Origin: Hyperoodon ampullatus
Lineage: Eukaryota > Chordata > Mammalia > Artiodactyla > Ziphiidae
Assembly (NCBI GenBank): GCA_949752795.1
Contig: OX457061.1
Coordinates: 43,370,338-43,434,337, forward strand
DNA: 64,000 nucleotides
Reading direction: 5' to 3'
Position numbers and translations under genes: made by a program
Notes under the pieces: model-generated
The model's database searches: none
What the model saw: only the letters and a program-made list of their open reading frames with translations
What the model was told of the DNA's origin: nothing
Shown here: positions 23,360 to 35,760 of the stretch, one piece after another
Position numbering within the stretch: the stretch's first letter is position 1
Layout: each line of letters opens with the position of its first letter

Positions 23360-25064
23360 AGTATGGTTTTTGAAAAACCCATTTTAGTAAAAGCACCAAG
23401 GCTGAGGCATTAGGTAACAACAGCATTAGCACAGGCAAAGAAAACTTTGACCAAAGAGACTTGTTTATGATTTCCTACTTTCTGGAGAAATACTAAGTAT
23501 ATTCCATATACAGGTTTGTAGCCCATCAAGACTGTCTGATTTTTAAACCAAGATAAGATTTCTGCACAGTAGCCCCATGGGTGGCAGGTCCTACTTTTCA
23601 CGCTGATGAACCTCAGCACTACCTGCCCAAATGCCATGCTGACAACGGGGCAGTGGGTGAGCTCACAGGACAGCAGGAATTAGATTTCCCTAACAACTCC
23701 CACCCCCTGACCTCTGAGAACAATGCCACACAGAGTTTCTGCCCGATTATAGTTCTCAATATCCATTTCTGACTCACTAAGGGAAGGAAATGGACTAACA
23801 GTGCCTGAAAAATGCTGCTCAACTCCGTAGCCCAAGGAGTGGAGAGTCAGAGATGTCTAATTTGCTTGTTGATTTCAAATGATGCTCTTAGCATCGAAGA
23901 AAGCATGCATGATTTTTCCCCATTCTCCTCTGTACGAGGAATCCAACTCTGACAAGTCGAAACATGACTTGCTGGCTCAGGGTTAAGGCGCCCCTGTATT
24001 TTTACTGTTCAGCTTTGAATACACCAAAAGTTCATGCGCTAAGTGCAAGCTTGTTGCCTTCCATCAGCTTTCAATTTCCTCGCTTTCTCCTTATTCCGCA
24101 GGGACAGGTAGTCACTGTTCAACGAGCACAGATTTCCCTCATGGAGCTGCCTGGACATGACAATACTCACCACCAGGGTCGATATCCAAAACACAACCCG
24201 TGCAATACAGGCACTGACCAGAAAGGTTGCTGGTGGTCATATTGGCACAGCCAAATGGGCGTGTTTCTGGCTGATGGCTATCTGCCCCGCTCTGCAACCC
24301 TGAAACCCCATGTACCCAGGACTTTGGGAAAGGAAATCTGCCAACACACAGGAGTTTCCTACGTTTTCAGATACTTACAAACACGAAGGATACCAAGGTG
24401 GAATGGTCCCCCGGGTGCTGGCAGCCTATACCCCAGCACCGAGGAGAGGCTTTGTGGCAGTGCAGGGAGCTATATGCGCACAGTTATGGGGAGTGAGAGG
24501 TCTCTGCCCAGGTTTTTAGTGAAGAAGACATAATTCTTTCTTGAATGGGAATAGTGAAACAATTGAAATTGACATATTGAAAGTAGAATTCGAAAAATAT
24601 TGAAATTAGACCATACATCCAATGTACAGTTGGTCTGTGGTAGTAAAGGGAAGACTGGGATATTATGGACCGATGTGGTGTTCTTTTGGATACCTGACCC
24701 TCAAAGTATTAAGAGCTAGCTTGCCACATGTGTTCCTAGTTCAGATGTATCAAATATACTATAACCTGTAACCCTCTTCATTTCTTGGAGATTCATAATG
24801 CACAGAATTCCCATGAAGTGTCTCAGGCAGAAAGAACAGATTTAACTTTGTTTAACTTAGTGAATTAAACTAATTTGGCTGTGTGTTTGCGGGGGAGAGG
24901 GAGAGAGATAGAGAGCCACTCACATACATTCCTAGAACCAGACGGTAAATATCCCGCTTTGGGACGTGTTAACCTATGGAGACGCCAGGTTTTCCATATT
25001 CTTTTTGTGTTCCCAGCTGTGGTGCAGGGGACAACACTCAATTCATGACTTTAGAAGGGGGCCA
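23360..25064. other. Intron, mostly unassigned
   Basis: Holds the unexplained ORF at 23964-24533 and, near 24888-24915, a short purine-rich patch. No exon with conserved protein similarity recognised. Confidence 0.6.
23964..24533 (+). other. Unexplained 189-codon open reading frame, product unknown
   Basis: An ATG-to-stop frame of 570 bp lies in otherwise unremarkable intron, antisense to NTRK2. I do not recognise the protein. It has a weakly hydrophobic stretch at residues 25-50 and no clear domain, signal peptide or repeats. The stretch from about 24105 to 24540 is a little richer in GC than its surroundings, and a second frame (24310-24519) is also open, so the openness may come from composition. 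A pyrimidine tract ending in cgcag (about 24099-24105) looks like a splice acceptor on this strand. It could be chance, a piece of an old retroelement, or an exon of an unknown antisense transcript. Confidence 0.2.
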
Positions 25065-25345
25065 AAAGGTACAAATTTCCAGTTGTAAAATAAATAAATC
25101 CTGAGGATGTAAGGTACAGCAAGGTGACTATAGTTAATAATACTGTATTGCATATTTGAAAGTAAATCCTAAAAGTTTTCATCACAACAACAAAAAATTG
25201 TAACTATGTGAGGAGACAGATGTTAACTAGACTTATGGCTGTGATCATTTTGCAATATATACAGATATCAAATCCTTATGTTGTACACCTGAAACAAATA
25301 TAATGTTATATGTCAAGTATACCTCAATTAAAAAAAAAAAAAACA
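25065..25345 (+). mobile_element. Older L1 3'-end fragment (L1MA/MB-like)
   Basis: Recognisable old L1 tail: ttccagttgtaaaataaat, then gactatagttaataatact, then ttgtacacctgaaac and an A-rich end at about 25332-25345. Family assignment is by eye. Confidence 0.8.
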
Positions 25346-25369
25346 AAACTCTGGGCTCCAGAGTTAATT

Positions 25370-25520
25370 TCACTACTTGCCAAACCTCTCTGTGTCTTAA
25401 TTTTTCCAACTATAAAATGTGGGTAACAATATATACCTCCCAGGGTTAACTCAAGCAGACAATATTTGTGAAAGCCCTTTATGAATTTTAATGCACTAAA
25501 TGCTTTCTAGGTGTTGCCTC
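25370..25520 (+). repeat. MIR
   Basis: Core aaatgtgggtaacaatatat and tatacctcccagggttaac, directly after the old L1 tail. Confidence 0.7.
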
Positions 25521-27911
25521 TTTCTCTGTAGCCTTTATTATCTAGCCTTTATTTTCTCAATGGGAAGCAGCCATGGAGACATTAAGAAGAGTCAACACTA
25601 CAACTCTCCCACACTCCTCACTCTGCAATGACAAGTACTCTGGGGCCCCTCTGATTACACCTACTCTTCCGGATTCTCTGTCCTATATTGCTAATGGCCA
25701 AAGAAGAGGCTCCTGTGTCCTTTAAAGGAGGGGAAAAAAAAAGATTCAATTTCTGATTTACATGTTTTCCCATCTGATCATTTATTTTATGCTTGCAGTC
25801 TCTTTGGGACAGATTTTTCACTCTAATTCTTTCAAGAATCCCCTCTGGGATTTCACACATGCCATTATAAATAATGCTTTCCTTGTTCTGGTGTCAAATG
25901 GGTGAGTGGTGGGAGCATCTAATAAAAGTTCAGACAGGGTTCACAAGTTTTCTAAACCCGTTTAGAACATTTCTGAATATTTCGTTTGCAGTCCTTTCTC
26001 AGGATTTTGAAGCATGTCACAAAAGTGGACCTAAAAAGTAAAAATAGAAAAAAGAGCCACCATGGTTACAAATTACTGTCACATTCCAGTCACAGTCACT
26101 GGATGGTTTTTAGAACTCACAAAACCACATACTGTGCAGTGACAAACACAATGAGATATTTGTCTTGTATGTGCAAATTGGCCGTTGGCCCTCACACTCT
26201 TGCTTAAATATTTGTGAGATGGAATGTGATCCCAGGTATGACACTGGGAGTCAGAACTGTTGCTTTGACTGCCAGATACTCAGTGGTGCCAGGAGAGACC
26301 TTTCAGTGATCGACTTGGGTGAGGAACGTGCTCTTCACTAAACGCACCAGAGTAAGCTGATGCAACATGGGAAATCCACTTAGCTGGGGAGTTGACTTGG
26401 ACTTGCAGTTTTTATTTTCCTCAACCCACGAGCCTGGGGTTTTAGTTCTGTAATTAACCACTTGCCACCACCTTCCCACCATAATCATCTGTCAACACAG
26501 AGAAGTTGATCTTTACAAAGAACTTCTACTCGATGATCTCACTTGAGCCCAATAATTACCGTCTTGAGAAGACATCGACTTTCCTTCACATTATAAGTAA
26601 TGCCCCCCAAATTCAGAGAGTTTAAGTAGCTTATCTAAAAACACACACACATAACCCCTCCCCACAGGACATCTTGTACTCACTCTGATGGGTCACTCTG
26701 TGTTTCTGGCTTCTGCATTCTCCAATTCATGCCCTATATTCAGCCAGCAAACTTAGCTGTGGCTCCTCTCCCAGGCCAAATCTACTCATGCCTCTTGGAA
26801 AGTTTGATCTCTCCTTTTTTCTACCTACTCTGGAAGGTCTCCTAAAGGCAAGTTCAAGTTCCATCATTTCAAGGAACGTACCCTCCCTACTATAGCTCAG
26901 CAATGTTTCTAAGCACCCCTTAGTACAGCTCTGGTAATACTGCAGGCATTCCCTATTTTTGCTAATGGATCACATGCCTCAAGAGGAAGGATGCTGAGCA
27001 GTTATGGCTGGCAAGGCATGGAGGGGGTTGGTTGGTAAGCAGACCATGTCTTCGAGTTTCTTCTGACTGTTGAGATTTGGGGAGGAATTCTCAATGTGTT
27101 CCTTCAAAGAGATCAGTGTTCACTATTTTCCCATCCACCGCCAATAACTTCTCTAAACTCTTCATAGAACCAACCTTAGATTAAATGGATGGAAACTGGC
27201 TCACCTAATTGATCCTACAAATAAGAACCATTCGATGAAATTCAAAACTTCTTAATAAAATGCAATCCAAAATACTGGCATTCACATGGAGTATAAAAAC
27301 TCTCTAAGCTGTGTGTGAAATCCCGTTCATTCCTCAGTTTATCATCTGTACAGTAGATGGGGAAGTCTGTGGTGCAGACCTGGTACTATTCGACCTGGGA
27401 ATGAAGTTTAGGAAGACGTCATAATGAATAACATGAGAGAATATTGCTCTATAAGATAGCATCTCATATCTTCTGAGGTGAGAGAGGAAGGACAGAGACT
27501 AAAGAAGAAAATTAAACCATGAAAAAGGAAAGAATGAATGGCCATCAGGGCTGCTAATCACCGTGACTTGCTTAAATCAGTGAAGTTAATCAGAACAATG
27601 TCTGGGGCCAATGGCCAAAAAGAAATTCCATAGTGCCTAAAATAAATCAAGTTATGGAAAATAATGGATCCTGTTTTTAAAACATCTGCAAAAAGAACTG
27701 TTTGTTTAGCTCTTACTGTTTATTTCCATGACACTTCATAATTTTGATGGTGACATGTACAGGACGATCTGGTTTAAAAAAAAAAAAAAAAACCTGTTCT
27801 AGGAAAAATACCTAGGCCTAAGCATCCTTTAAATCTACTTGTTTGAAAGGTATTAAAACCATAAATCCTGGAAAGAATACTAAAAGGCCCTTGGTAAAAC
27901 TGTCTTGTGTC
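25521..27911. other. Intron, no gene recognised
   Basis: A short (CA) run at 26641-26652 and a 17-nt A run at about 27776-27792 bracketed by ggttt and aacc. The remainder is unassigned. Confidence 0.6.
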
Positions 27912-28100
27912 AGAAATGCTGTATAGCACAGGGAGCTCAGCTCGGTGCTCTGCGATGACATAAATGGGTGGGATGGGCAGGGGAGGGAGGTCCAAGAGGG
28001 AGGGGATATATGTATACATATAGCTGATTCACTTTGTTGTACAGCAGAAACTAACACAACATTGTAAAGCATCTATACTCTAACAACAACAAAAAAAGAA
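27912..28100 (+). mobile_element. L1 3'-end fragment
   Basis: Only the 3' UTR is present (agcacagggagctcagctc, then gattcactttgttg, tail with aacaacaac). It is more diverged than the copy at 54387. It carries a G-run block at 27966-27987. Confidence 0.85.
27966..27987 (+). other. G-quadruplex motif in L1 fragment
   Basis: GGG-T-GGG-AT-GGG-CA-GGGG-A-GGG: five G runs with loops of 1-2 nt, at the place equivalent to the motif in the full-length L1. Confidence 0.7.
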
Positions 28101-29742
28101 ACTGATGATTTTATTATTTTTAAATCAAATTGGGAACATCTAATCAGTTCAACTACAATATTTATTTCTTACCCAAGAAATACTCTTTGGGTATATTCTC
28201 TTTGGTGACTAGGCTGTAAATGGTGACTATTTCCCCATGGCTTAACAAACAATATGATTTATTTTTCTACACTGGAAAACTAGAATTTAGGAAGGTCAAG
28301 GAACTTGCTGAGCAAGTAGAGATATGAATTGGTGACCAGCAGTATTGAAGACAGCTCTCTATCCCACTATTATTCATGCAGGGACCCTAGGTTCTTACTT
28401 AATTTTTACAAATACACGAAGCATCTTTATCCCTGGTACAAGTTTATGAGGAATGCACAACCCATTTTCCAGGGACCTCGGTTGATGAGAGAGGAGGTAA
28501 CAAGCATCCACCCTCCTCCTTCCTCCCTCATTGTCTTCTCTTCTCTTTCAGCATCCATCCCTCTCAGTGTGGGCCCTCCCAGTCCATTCCCAATCCCCTT
28601 TCTTTGAATATCCTCTCAAATCTCACTTGTCCAGTCCCATTTCAAATTCCAACGTTGTCTTTTGTCTTGCTCAATTATTTTATCTCCCCAGAGGATCATG
28701 CTTGTCTTCCCCACAACTCATTCCCCATCCATGGGGATGCCTCATCTCCCTTCTGTGTATATGAGAGGCACAGTGGCAGGCTGGAGCCCTTCTATAGACC
28801 CAAAGCAAATGCCTAGCTGGCTTTGAAAACACTGGTGATTTAAAGGTGAGTAAAGCTAATCTGGGACCTTCTATACTTAAGTAGCAAAGAGCAGTGAAAT
28901 CTGGGAGGCCACTTTCAGCTTGTGGTCTTTACTAAGTAAGTGAGTGATAACTTGTTTGGAAGCGAAACGTTTTACTTCCTTAGAAACGTGCAGGCCAAAG
29001 GGCAAGCCTCAGTAAGAGGTGATTAGCTGTCAGAGGCTTTTGGCCACATTAAATACTGAAGAGGCTCATAAACCTTCTTGTCACACCCTGCACCCGCTTC
29101 CTTTGTTTCAACAGTTTCTCCTGATCTGTTCCTTAAAAATTCATGATAGCTGTAAACTTTAAGAAATAACTGGACATTATTTATTTATTATGTGTTGCAT
29201 CTGTAATATGAAGTTTAAAAAAAGGATAAACAATTTGTGCAAAATCTTTTCCTTGGAGAACCTGGGACCATTGTGGTCTGACTGTGGGTGCTTTATGACC
29301 ACATCCAGGAAGATCAGGGTTCTCCTGTTACAAAGAGTGATGGGGTGCTTCTGTGGCATGTGGCTACGGAACCAGGGGATACTTCATGGGAAGTGATTCA
29401 GCTCTTCCTGCCTTGCCTAGAAGTCCTGAATGAATGGAACTCAGTGAAGACAGTCATGAATGAATGGGGTCAGGAGGAGTGCTAGGGACAGCCTGGTTGC
29501 CCCTCTCTCTTACAGCGGGAAATGTTTATCGCTATACCTGAAGTTGCTATTACTTGCAAACTGGAAATCTTCCATTATCTTTTACCATTACCAATCTGGT
29601 CACAGATACAAGGGTTGTGACTTACTAACTACAAGCCAAGGGTTTTTGAATTAGTCACGAGAGGGTTTGCTGGACCTTATTGCTAACAATATTTTGTGAA
29701 TATTTTTTCCATTGAGAATTGATTTTGTCTTTATTCTACCAT
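28101..29742. other. Intron, no gene recognised
   Basis: Unassigned sequence with a pyrimidine-rich part at 28510-28720. Short open frames there carry no recognisable domain. Confidence 0.6.
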
Positions 29743-29915
29743 GAAATAATAATATAATAATATAAAATATATAAAATGTATAAAAATATAATAATTTTTA
29801 AATAAAATATATAAATATAAATAAAAATATAAATAAAATATTTAAAATTATTTATATATTTATATTATATATTTTTTATTAAAAATAAAATATATAAAAA
29901 TATAATAATATAAAG
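29743..29915. repeat. AT-rich low-complexity block
   Basis: About 170 bp made almost only of A and T (units such as ataataat and aaatatat), with several self-complementary stretches. Confidence 0.9.
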
Positions 29916-29984
29916 AGTGAAAAATAATAATACCTTATGTCTGTATACGTGTTTTGCTTTTCCATAGCATTTCCGCATCCATTC

Positions 29985-30055
29985 ATTCTATAATAATGGT
30001 ACCTACCTCAGAATATGGTTGTGAAGATTAAATGAGTTGATATTAGGAAAGCTCT
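29985..30055 (+). repeat. MIR, left part of a split copy
   Basis: gtacctacctcagaatatgg, then aagattaaatgagttgat is MIR core. It resumes at 30298. Confidence 0.7.
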
Positions 30056-30297
30056 GTGGTGCCATCCTGTGATGCCATTTGTATGACATTCTTGAGAAGG
30101 CAAACTATAGGTCTAGAAAATGTATGGTTGTCAGGGCCTGGTAATTGGTGGGGGGGGGCTTGTCTTACAGAGGCATGAGGGAATTTGGGGGGCGTGATGA
30201 CAATGTTCTAAGTCTTGATTGTGGTGGCAGTTAAATGACTGTGTTTGCCAAAACTCAGAACAGTACACTAAAAAAGGTGAATTTTACTACATGTAAT
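30056..30297 (+). mobile_element. Old L1 3' fragment inserted into a MIR
   Basis: Sequence such as gtctagaaaatgtatggttg and gtgatgacaatgttctaa is typical of old L1 tails. The repeat aaagctct flanks it (30048-30055 and 30298-30305), and MIR sequence resumes on the far side. Confidence 0.6.
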
Positions 30298-30362
30298 AAA
30301 GCTCTTAGAATAACACCTGGTACATAATAAAAGTGTAAAATATATTAGCTGTTGTTGTTATG
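30298..30362 (+). repeat. MIR, right part of the split copy
   Basis: gctcttagaataacacctgg continues the MIR consensus after the inserted L1 piece. Confidence 0.7.
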
Positions 30363-30369
30363 CTAAGTA

Positions 30370-30500
30370 TTTGATTCACCAGTAATCCTCTGGGGTAAGT
30401 CAGACATGTTCTTTTATCTCAGTTTAAGAGATGAGGAATCCCCAGGCCCAGAGATAATGTGACCTACCCAAGACCACACAGCTTAGACGTGGTAGCATCT
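30370..30500 (-). repeat. MIR
   Basis: Reverse core: gagatgaggaatccccaggc, then cccaagaccacacagctta. Confidence 0.75.
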
Positions 30501-30583
30501 ACAACAGGACCCATATCTCCAAACCAAACACATTCTGCCTCAAGTCTGACATGGAGTCGGACTCAGGGCTAGGAAAGGCTCTC

Positions 30584-30948
30584 TGCATTCGTTTGCTCAG
30601 TCTGCCATAACAAAATACCGTAGACTGGGTGGCTAAAACAAGACATTTATTTTCTCACAGTTCTAGAAGCTAGAAATCCAAGATCAAGGTTCCAGACAGT
30701 TCAGTCTCTGGTGAGAGCTCTCTTCCTGGCTTACAGATGTCTGTGTGTAGCTTGTTTGTGTGCAGAGAATGCGTGAACTTCTGATGTCTCCTTTTACAAG
30801 GACACTAATCCTATTGGATGGGGGCTCTACCCTATGACCTCACTTAACCTTAATTACTTCCTCAGAGACCCCATTTTTGAATGCAGCCACACTGGGGGTT
30901 AGGGTTAGATCTGAGTTTCGGGGGAACACAGACATTCAGGCCACAATA
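30584..30948 (-). mobile_element. MaLR solitary LTR (MST/MLT1 type)
   Basis: Reverse orientation: gtttgctcagtctgccataa at the left, then acaaaataccgtagactgg, tcctattggatgggggctct and aacacagacattcaggcc at the right. LTR only, no coding region. Confidence 0.85.
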
Positions 30949-33259
30949 CTCTCCTTGTCAATGCTTCCCCTTCTGATTCTAGCATACTCCAAGGAGGGGC
31001 AAGAACAGCTTCAAATACTAGGAGCTGTGCAATTCTGGTCCATAATGCAGATCTGTAGTCCTCTCTCAGCATTTTTATGGCCCCAAGTTAAGGCTCAACA
31101 CCCCTGCTCTTTTCCCTTCTTGGGTTACTCTTGACAGTTCCCCTGTTATCAACTGATTCCAGAGCTTAGCAGGTGCTGTTGTTCCACAGCAGCCCCCAGA
31201 TTCAGCTTATTTCCATGGCAAACCTTAGGGCAATCTTAGTCCTCACCATGTCCCCCCACTCCATCCCAACTGCCCTGGGGGTAGCTAAGGGAGAGGGAGC
31301 AGACCCTGGAACTCCCCGGTCATGTATAGATAAAGGCAGAAGGGCTTCCGGGACTCCATGTCACCTCAAGTGACATCCCTCGTGGGCCCTATTGTCCCCT
31401 GCTTGTGCACTATATGTACTTTCAGGAGCCAAGAGCCCCAGTCTTAGAAGTGATTATACTTTCACCTTATTTCACATTTGCTCTAATCAGGAGCAAAAAG
31501 CCTTCTCTCAGTACAGCTTAAAACTGCAATCACACTCATGTTTAAGAATCACATTGAGATCCAGAAACGAGGATTCTTCATTTTAACAATACAGTGAAAT
31601 TAAACAGTAACAGCATCCCCCTTCCTCTGACTGCCTCCCCTCTCCTCGCCCCACTAAGTCTTACCTATTTAAATGGGGAGTTTCCCAAGTGGCTCAATGG
31701 GAGGATGAAGCCTTTGGAAAGAACAAAGACAGCATGCGGGCTGCCGTGTGGTCACTGTACTGCTACATCACTCAGCAATGGGAACATGTACATTCCAACG
31801 ATCCACATCTCATCAAGCTGTCATTATTTTAACGTTCAGTATTACTGAGCTTTTTATGGCCTCCTGAGCATTATGGTTTTTAACGCAGGAGATCATCTGA
31901 CTCTTTAGTACTTGAGACCAAAGCATCGCATCCTTTTATAGTGAAAAGCCAACAGAGACTGACACGTGATGAGCAAAGACAACCAGGAAAGCAGGAGTTG
32001 TACAGATTCATGTCACTGTCTATGTTAAGGTGATCACATTACGTTGGTTTAGTACCAAAATTCCAATGTGAAATTGTTTCTATGGAAATAACTCAGAAAG
32101 GCTGGTATTCCAGCTAGCTTTAAGTAAAGGAAAAAATCAGTGATTTGCCAACAGAGTAGGGGGAAAAAGCTTCTCTGTACTAGAAACAGCACTCTCCATA
32201 CCAGCTGTAATTACCGTGATTCTTGCTGCTCTCAAGGCATCATGTCTAGTACGTGGACAGATCAGGTTTCTGGTTGGACAGCGCATATCTGTGCCACCAT
32301 TAACCCCAGCTTGTTAGTTAACACTGAGGACCTGCCAGAATGTAATTCCACCATTAACCTGAGATGAGAACTTAATACGCCAGAGCCAGTTAAAAGTGAA
32401 TAAGTTGTCTTTCTTCCCAGTTCATTCTGATACAGAAACTGATGTCTGTGTCCTTGTGAGTGTAACATTAATGGGAAAGTTGCTTTCTCCAGGGAGTTCT
32501 GAATGCCTACCTGGCATCATTATGGTCCTTCTGTTATGTCTGTGATACATGGAATGCATAGAGATTGTGACCTTGGTTATAAAAGACGCTGTGATTTCTT
32601 ATGATGATTGTGAGAGCTAAGAAATCATGTAATACAAGTAACTCTCAATTACTGAGCTCTTACGCTGTGTGACATGTTGTGCGCTAAAGACATCACTTAC
32701 ACTTAAAACTCCTTTTTTCATACCTCTCCCGACATAATTACAGATAAAATATACCCATAGAAAGTGCACATATTATAAGAGGCAGTAATTTTGTGATTGT
32801 GAAACGGGAGCTCAGTTTCTGACCAGCAGCTTTCCTCTGCAGGGTGGATAGAAAAGAGTTAATAACAGTGGCTGCTCAGTGTTATGGGAAACCAGTGTGC
32901 TGGCGCTGGGGGCCTCTCAAACCATTCCACCAAAGCACCCACAACTGCAGAAAGAAGTAAAAGACCAGGGGAGTGGGGAGGAATTGGGACCATGTCTATA
33001 AGCCTAGACCAAGGTGCTTATGGCAGGCGTGGAATTTCTTTAAAGTCTTGTATTTCATCTTTAACATCTGATATAATTGTGGCATTCGATTCCACAGTGC
33101 GATATGAAAAGTCATGATTTTTCCCCAAATCGCTTATTAAAAGTGATGCTTTAGAAACTTGGGCCATGTTGATTTTGTGGCTTCATGAGTCTCTGGTCTG
33201 GACACACCAACTTGTGTCCAAAGTCTACCCAGATTCCTATTTGAGACGCACTGGTGGCA
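30949..33259. other. Intron, no gene recognised
   Basis: Unique-looking sequence without young repeats. Candidate region for conserved non-coding elements, but conservation cannot be judged from one sequence. Confidence 0.55.
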
Positions 33260-33400
33260 GAAAGTAAAAGGGTTTTGGGGTCAACAGACCTGGTTTCCTA
33301 TTCTAGCTCGGCCACTTACTAAGTGAGTGTAAATAAATTACTTCATATCTTAGTGTCTTTCATTGTATATAAACAGGAATAAAACCTTATAAGCCTAAAT
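33260..33400 (+). repeat. MIR
   Basis: gctcggccacttactaagtg, then attacttcatatcttagtg, in forward orientation and diverged. Confidence 0.65.
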
Positions 33401-33639
33401 CAAGCCTATCTCCTTCCTCAACAGGCTAAGTTCTAGAAACGGTGGTAAACAGCCCAATGGCCAGAACTAAGCAGAAAGAAATATTCAGGCAATCACCTTG
33501 GGATAACAGCAGCAAGCCTGGACCAGGATCCTGCACAGTCCTGAGGGGCCCTTTTCCCACTGCGGTCCATATAGATGCTCCCTCCTTTTGCCCAACATGG
33601 TGTCCTGCATCAGAAGCCCGGGGGTCTACTCTGGTGCTT

Positions 33640-33800
33640 ACCAGACTCTCCATGTGACTTTGGCAATGTCATTAACTCCCTCTAGGCCATAGATTTTTCA
33701 CGTATAGAATGGAGACCAGGTCATTATCTGTGAGGCTCAAGTGAGGTAGCTGAGATAAAATATGGCTTACGTGGTAACACCCAATCCATGTGGCTTTATG
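33640..33800 (+). repeat. MIR
   Basis: gactttggcaatgtcattaa, then tagaatggagaccaggtca, in forward orientation and diverged. Confidence 0.6.
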
Positions 33801-34539
33801 TTAGTACATTTTAACCCATTTGCATTTAGTGCTACGTGCACTGTGGGGAAACAACGTTGGATGAGGTTAAGTCCGTGCCCTCAGGAGCTTGTTCTATAAT
33901 CATAACGCAAGGTGGGGAATTGATGCCACAGTGGAAATGTGACCAACTGCTGGGGCTCATGATACCGGCACAGTTTGGCCCATTCTTTAATCTAGTGATG
34001 TTTTCAGCCCCCTTCCACTAAGAAGTTGACATCAGGATGCCTGAACATTTGCCACCATGTCCAGAGGGTCACAGGAAAGGAGACTATTGGGAAAGAGCTG
34101 GAGAGAAAGCTGTCAAAGAAGATCGAGGTCCTGATTCCCCACTTAAGTTCCCTGAGTAGGAGTTGGCCACACTGCCCCAAAGAGGCTGCAATGGCTGGGG
34201 TGTGTTTAGTTTTGTGGCTCAGCACGTACTGCAGGCACAACCAAGAACTTTACACATGCTAGCCCACTGAGCTGCAACGAACCACAAGCTGAGCCAATGC
34301 AGGGACGCAGAGGACACAACAGTTAGGGATCACTGCCAGCTTCATGGGACAGAGACAGTGGCTTAACCACAGAGCAAGGGAAGGGGTCCTTTTTCTCCCT
34401 TACTAGAAGTCCTGAAGCATGCAGTCAAGGGCTGGTGGGACTCTAAGAAGTCCTTCTGAGGACATCCTTCAAAAGACAACTCTGTTTACTTCTTTCCACC
34501 CTTATTTTGATCTCCCGGTTGGGTCGTTTCCCTCCCTCG
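33801..34539. other. Intron, nothing recognised
   Basis: No repeat family or exon recognised. Confidence 0.55.
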
Positions 34540-34860
34540 GCCACTGTGACAGCCTCCTAACTGGTCTATCATTTCCCTTCTCACCTTTTTCCAAACCACT
34601 GTCCTTACAATAGCAAGAGCAATGGTCTTAAAATAATTAATTGTATCAAATCTTTTGTTTTTCTGCTATAAACTCTCCAATGACTTCCCATTGCCTTTAG
34701 GATAAAATTAAAAGTCACTGGAATGGCTGATAGCACCCTGGTTGATCTCAGTGCTTCCTTCCGCAGTCTCCTCTTTCCCCCTTTCCTTGTGGTAACCTAT
34801 CCATCTGGGTCTTAAATGTCCTTAGCGCTGGTTCTTCACACATGCAGCTCCTCAATTTTT
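34540..34860 (+). repeat. L2 (LINE2) fragment
   Basis: gacagcctcctaactggtct, then ctccaatgacttcccattgc and aggataaaattaaaagtca are typical L2 3' sequence. Confidence 0.75.
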
Positions 34861-35460
34861 ACCTGGTTAACTTCTACTTGTCTACTAGGAATAAACTTCA
34901 ATACCATATGCTTAGCCACCAAAAGCAAGTTAGACTCTCAGGTAGCACTACTTACCTTCCCCTCACAGCACCAATCAGTAGCAATGATGTGCTTATTTGT
35001 GTGGTTACATGCTTGCTCTCTTCCTCTGCCTCTGACTACAAACTTCATGAAGGAAGCACTAGCCAGTGCTTGGAGGCCCAACAGATATCTGTCAAATAAA
35101 ACAGTTGCATCTGGCTGCCCGGGAGCATGGTCTTGGTGGATAGACAATACATTATAAAATAAATACGGAAGAAGAAGAAGGGGCTAAAGCCCCAAAGGCA
35201 GCTTCCCGTCAGCCTTCCTCGGGGCTGTCAGCACGGAGCCCTTGGAGCCAGGATGGGTGCCGGGGGGGTAAAGGAAAAGACGGACAGTAGCCAATTTGCT
35301 TTAGAGAGCAACACCCGTTTCTAATTTAAACTGTAAATAAGCAATGGAAACAGACGTGTGCTGTACACGGAGTAATGAACATATGGGATCAGTTACCAAG
35401 AAAAGCCGTGGAAGCTGAAGATTACTGAGCTGAGGTGACACCTTGGAGGAGGAGAGGGTG
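34861..35460. other. Intron leading into the CpG-rich block
   Basis: A short gaagaagaagaa run near 35167 and scattered CpGs from about 35210 on. No exon recognised. Confidence 0.55.
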
Positions 35461-35475
35461 AGGGCGCGGGGAGGG
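35456..35475 (+). other. G-quadruplex motif at the edge of the CpG-rich block
   Basis: GGG-TGA-GGG-CGC-GGGG-A-GGG: four runs with loops of up to 3 nt. Confidence 0.7.
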
Positions 35476-35760
35476 CGGAGTCAGAGAGGAAAGGCTGGGC
35501 GTCCTATCCTGGGGGTTCCCGTCCCTTTGCTCGTCCTGTCCTGTGGTGCGTCCTGTTGGCCGTCCTGACTTCCTTTGATGAAGCCATTCCCACTTACAGC
35601 GCCCCCGTGTGGTCTCATCAGAACCTCCCCAAGGGAGGGGATTGAGGGCTGTGGCGGGGGCGTAGACGCGTGGAGGTGGGAGAGGCCGGTCCTGAAGACG
35701 CCTTGGAAGGCACCGCCGATGCTTAGTCTCCATGGCTGGAGACGTAAAGGGGGCAGATAA
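35461..35760. promoter_or_regulatory. Small CpG-island-like block in the NTRK2 intron
   Basis: Hand count over these 300 bp: 19 CpG, 111 G and 78 C. This gives 63% GC and an observed/expected CpG ratio of about 0.66, above the classical island thresholds. No SINE or L1 homology is seen in it. It includes a CTCF-like motif and abuts a G-quadruplex motif. It could be an intragenic promoter, an enhancer or a GC-rich fossil; the sequence alone cannot say. Confidence 0.6.
35598..35613 (-). promoter_or_regulatory. CTCF-like binding motif
   Basis: The minus strand reads accacacgggggcgct, which matches the common CTCF core (CCACCAGGGGGCGCT) at 13 of 15 positions. Placed inside the CpG-rich block. 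Confidence 0.4.

Noticed and set aside
27776..27792. A-run bracketed by ggttt and aacc as a structured element
   Set aside because: The complementary bases are too few to form a stable stem; probably a simple A expansion.
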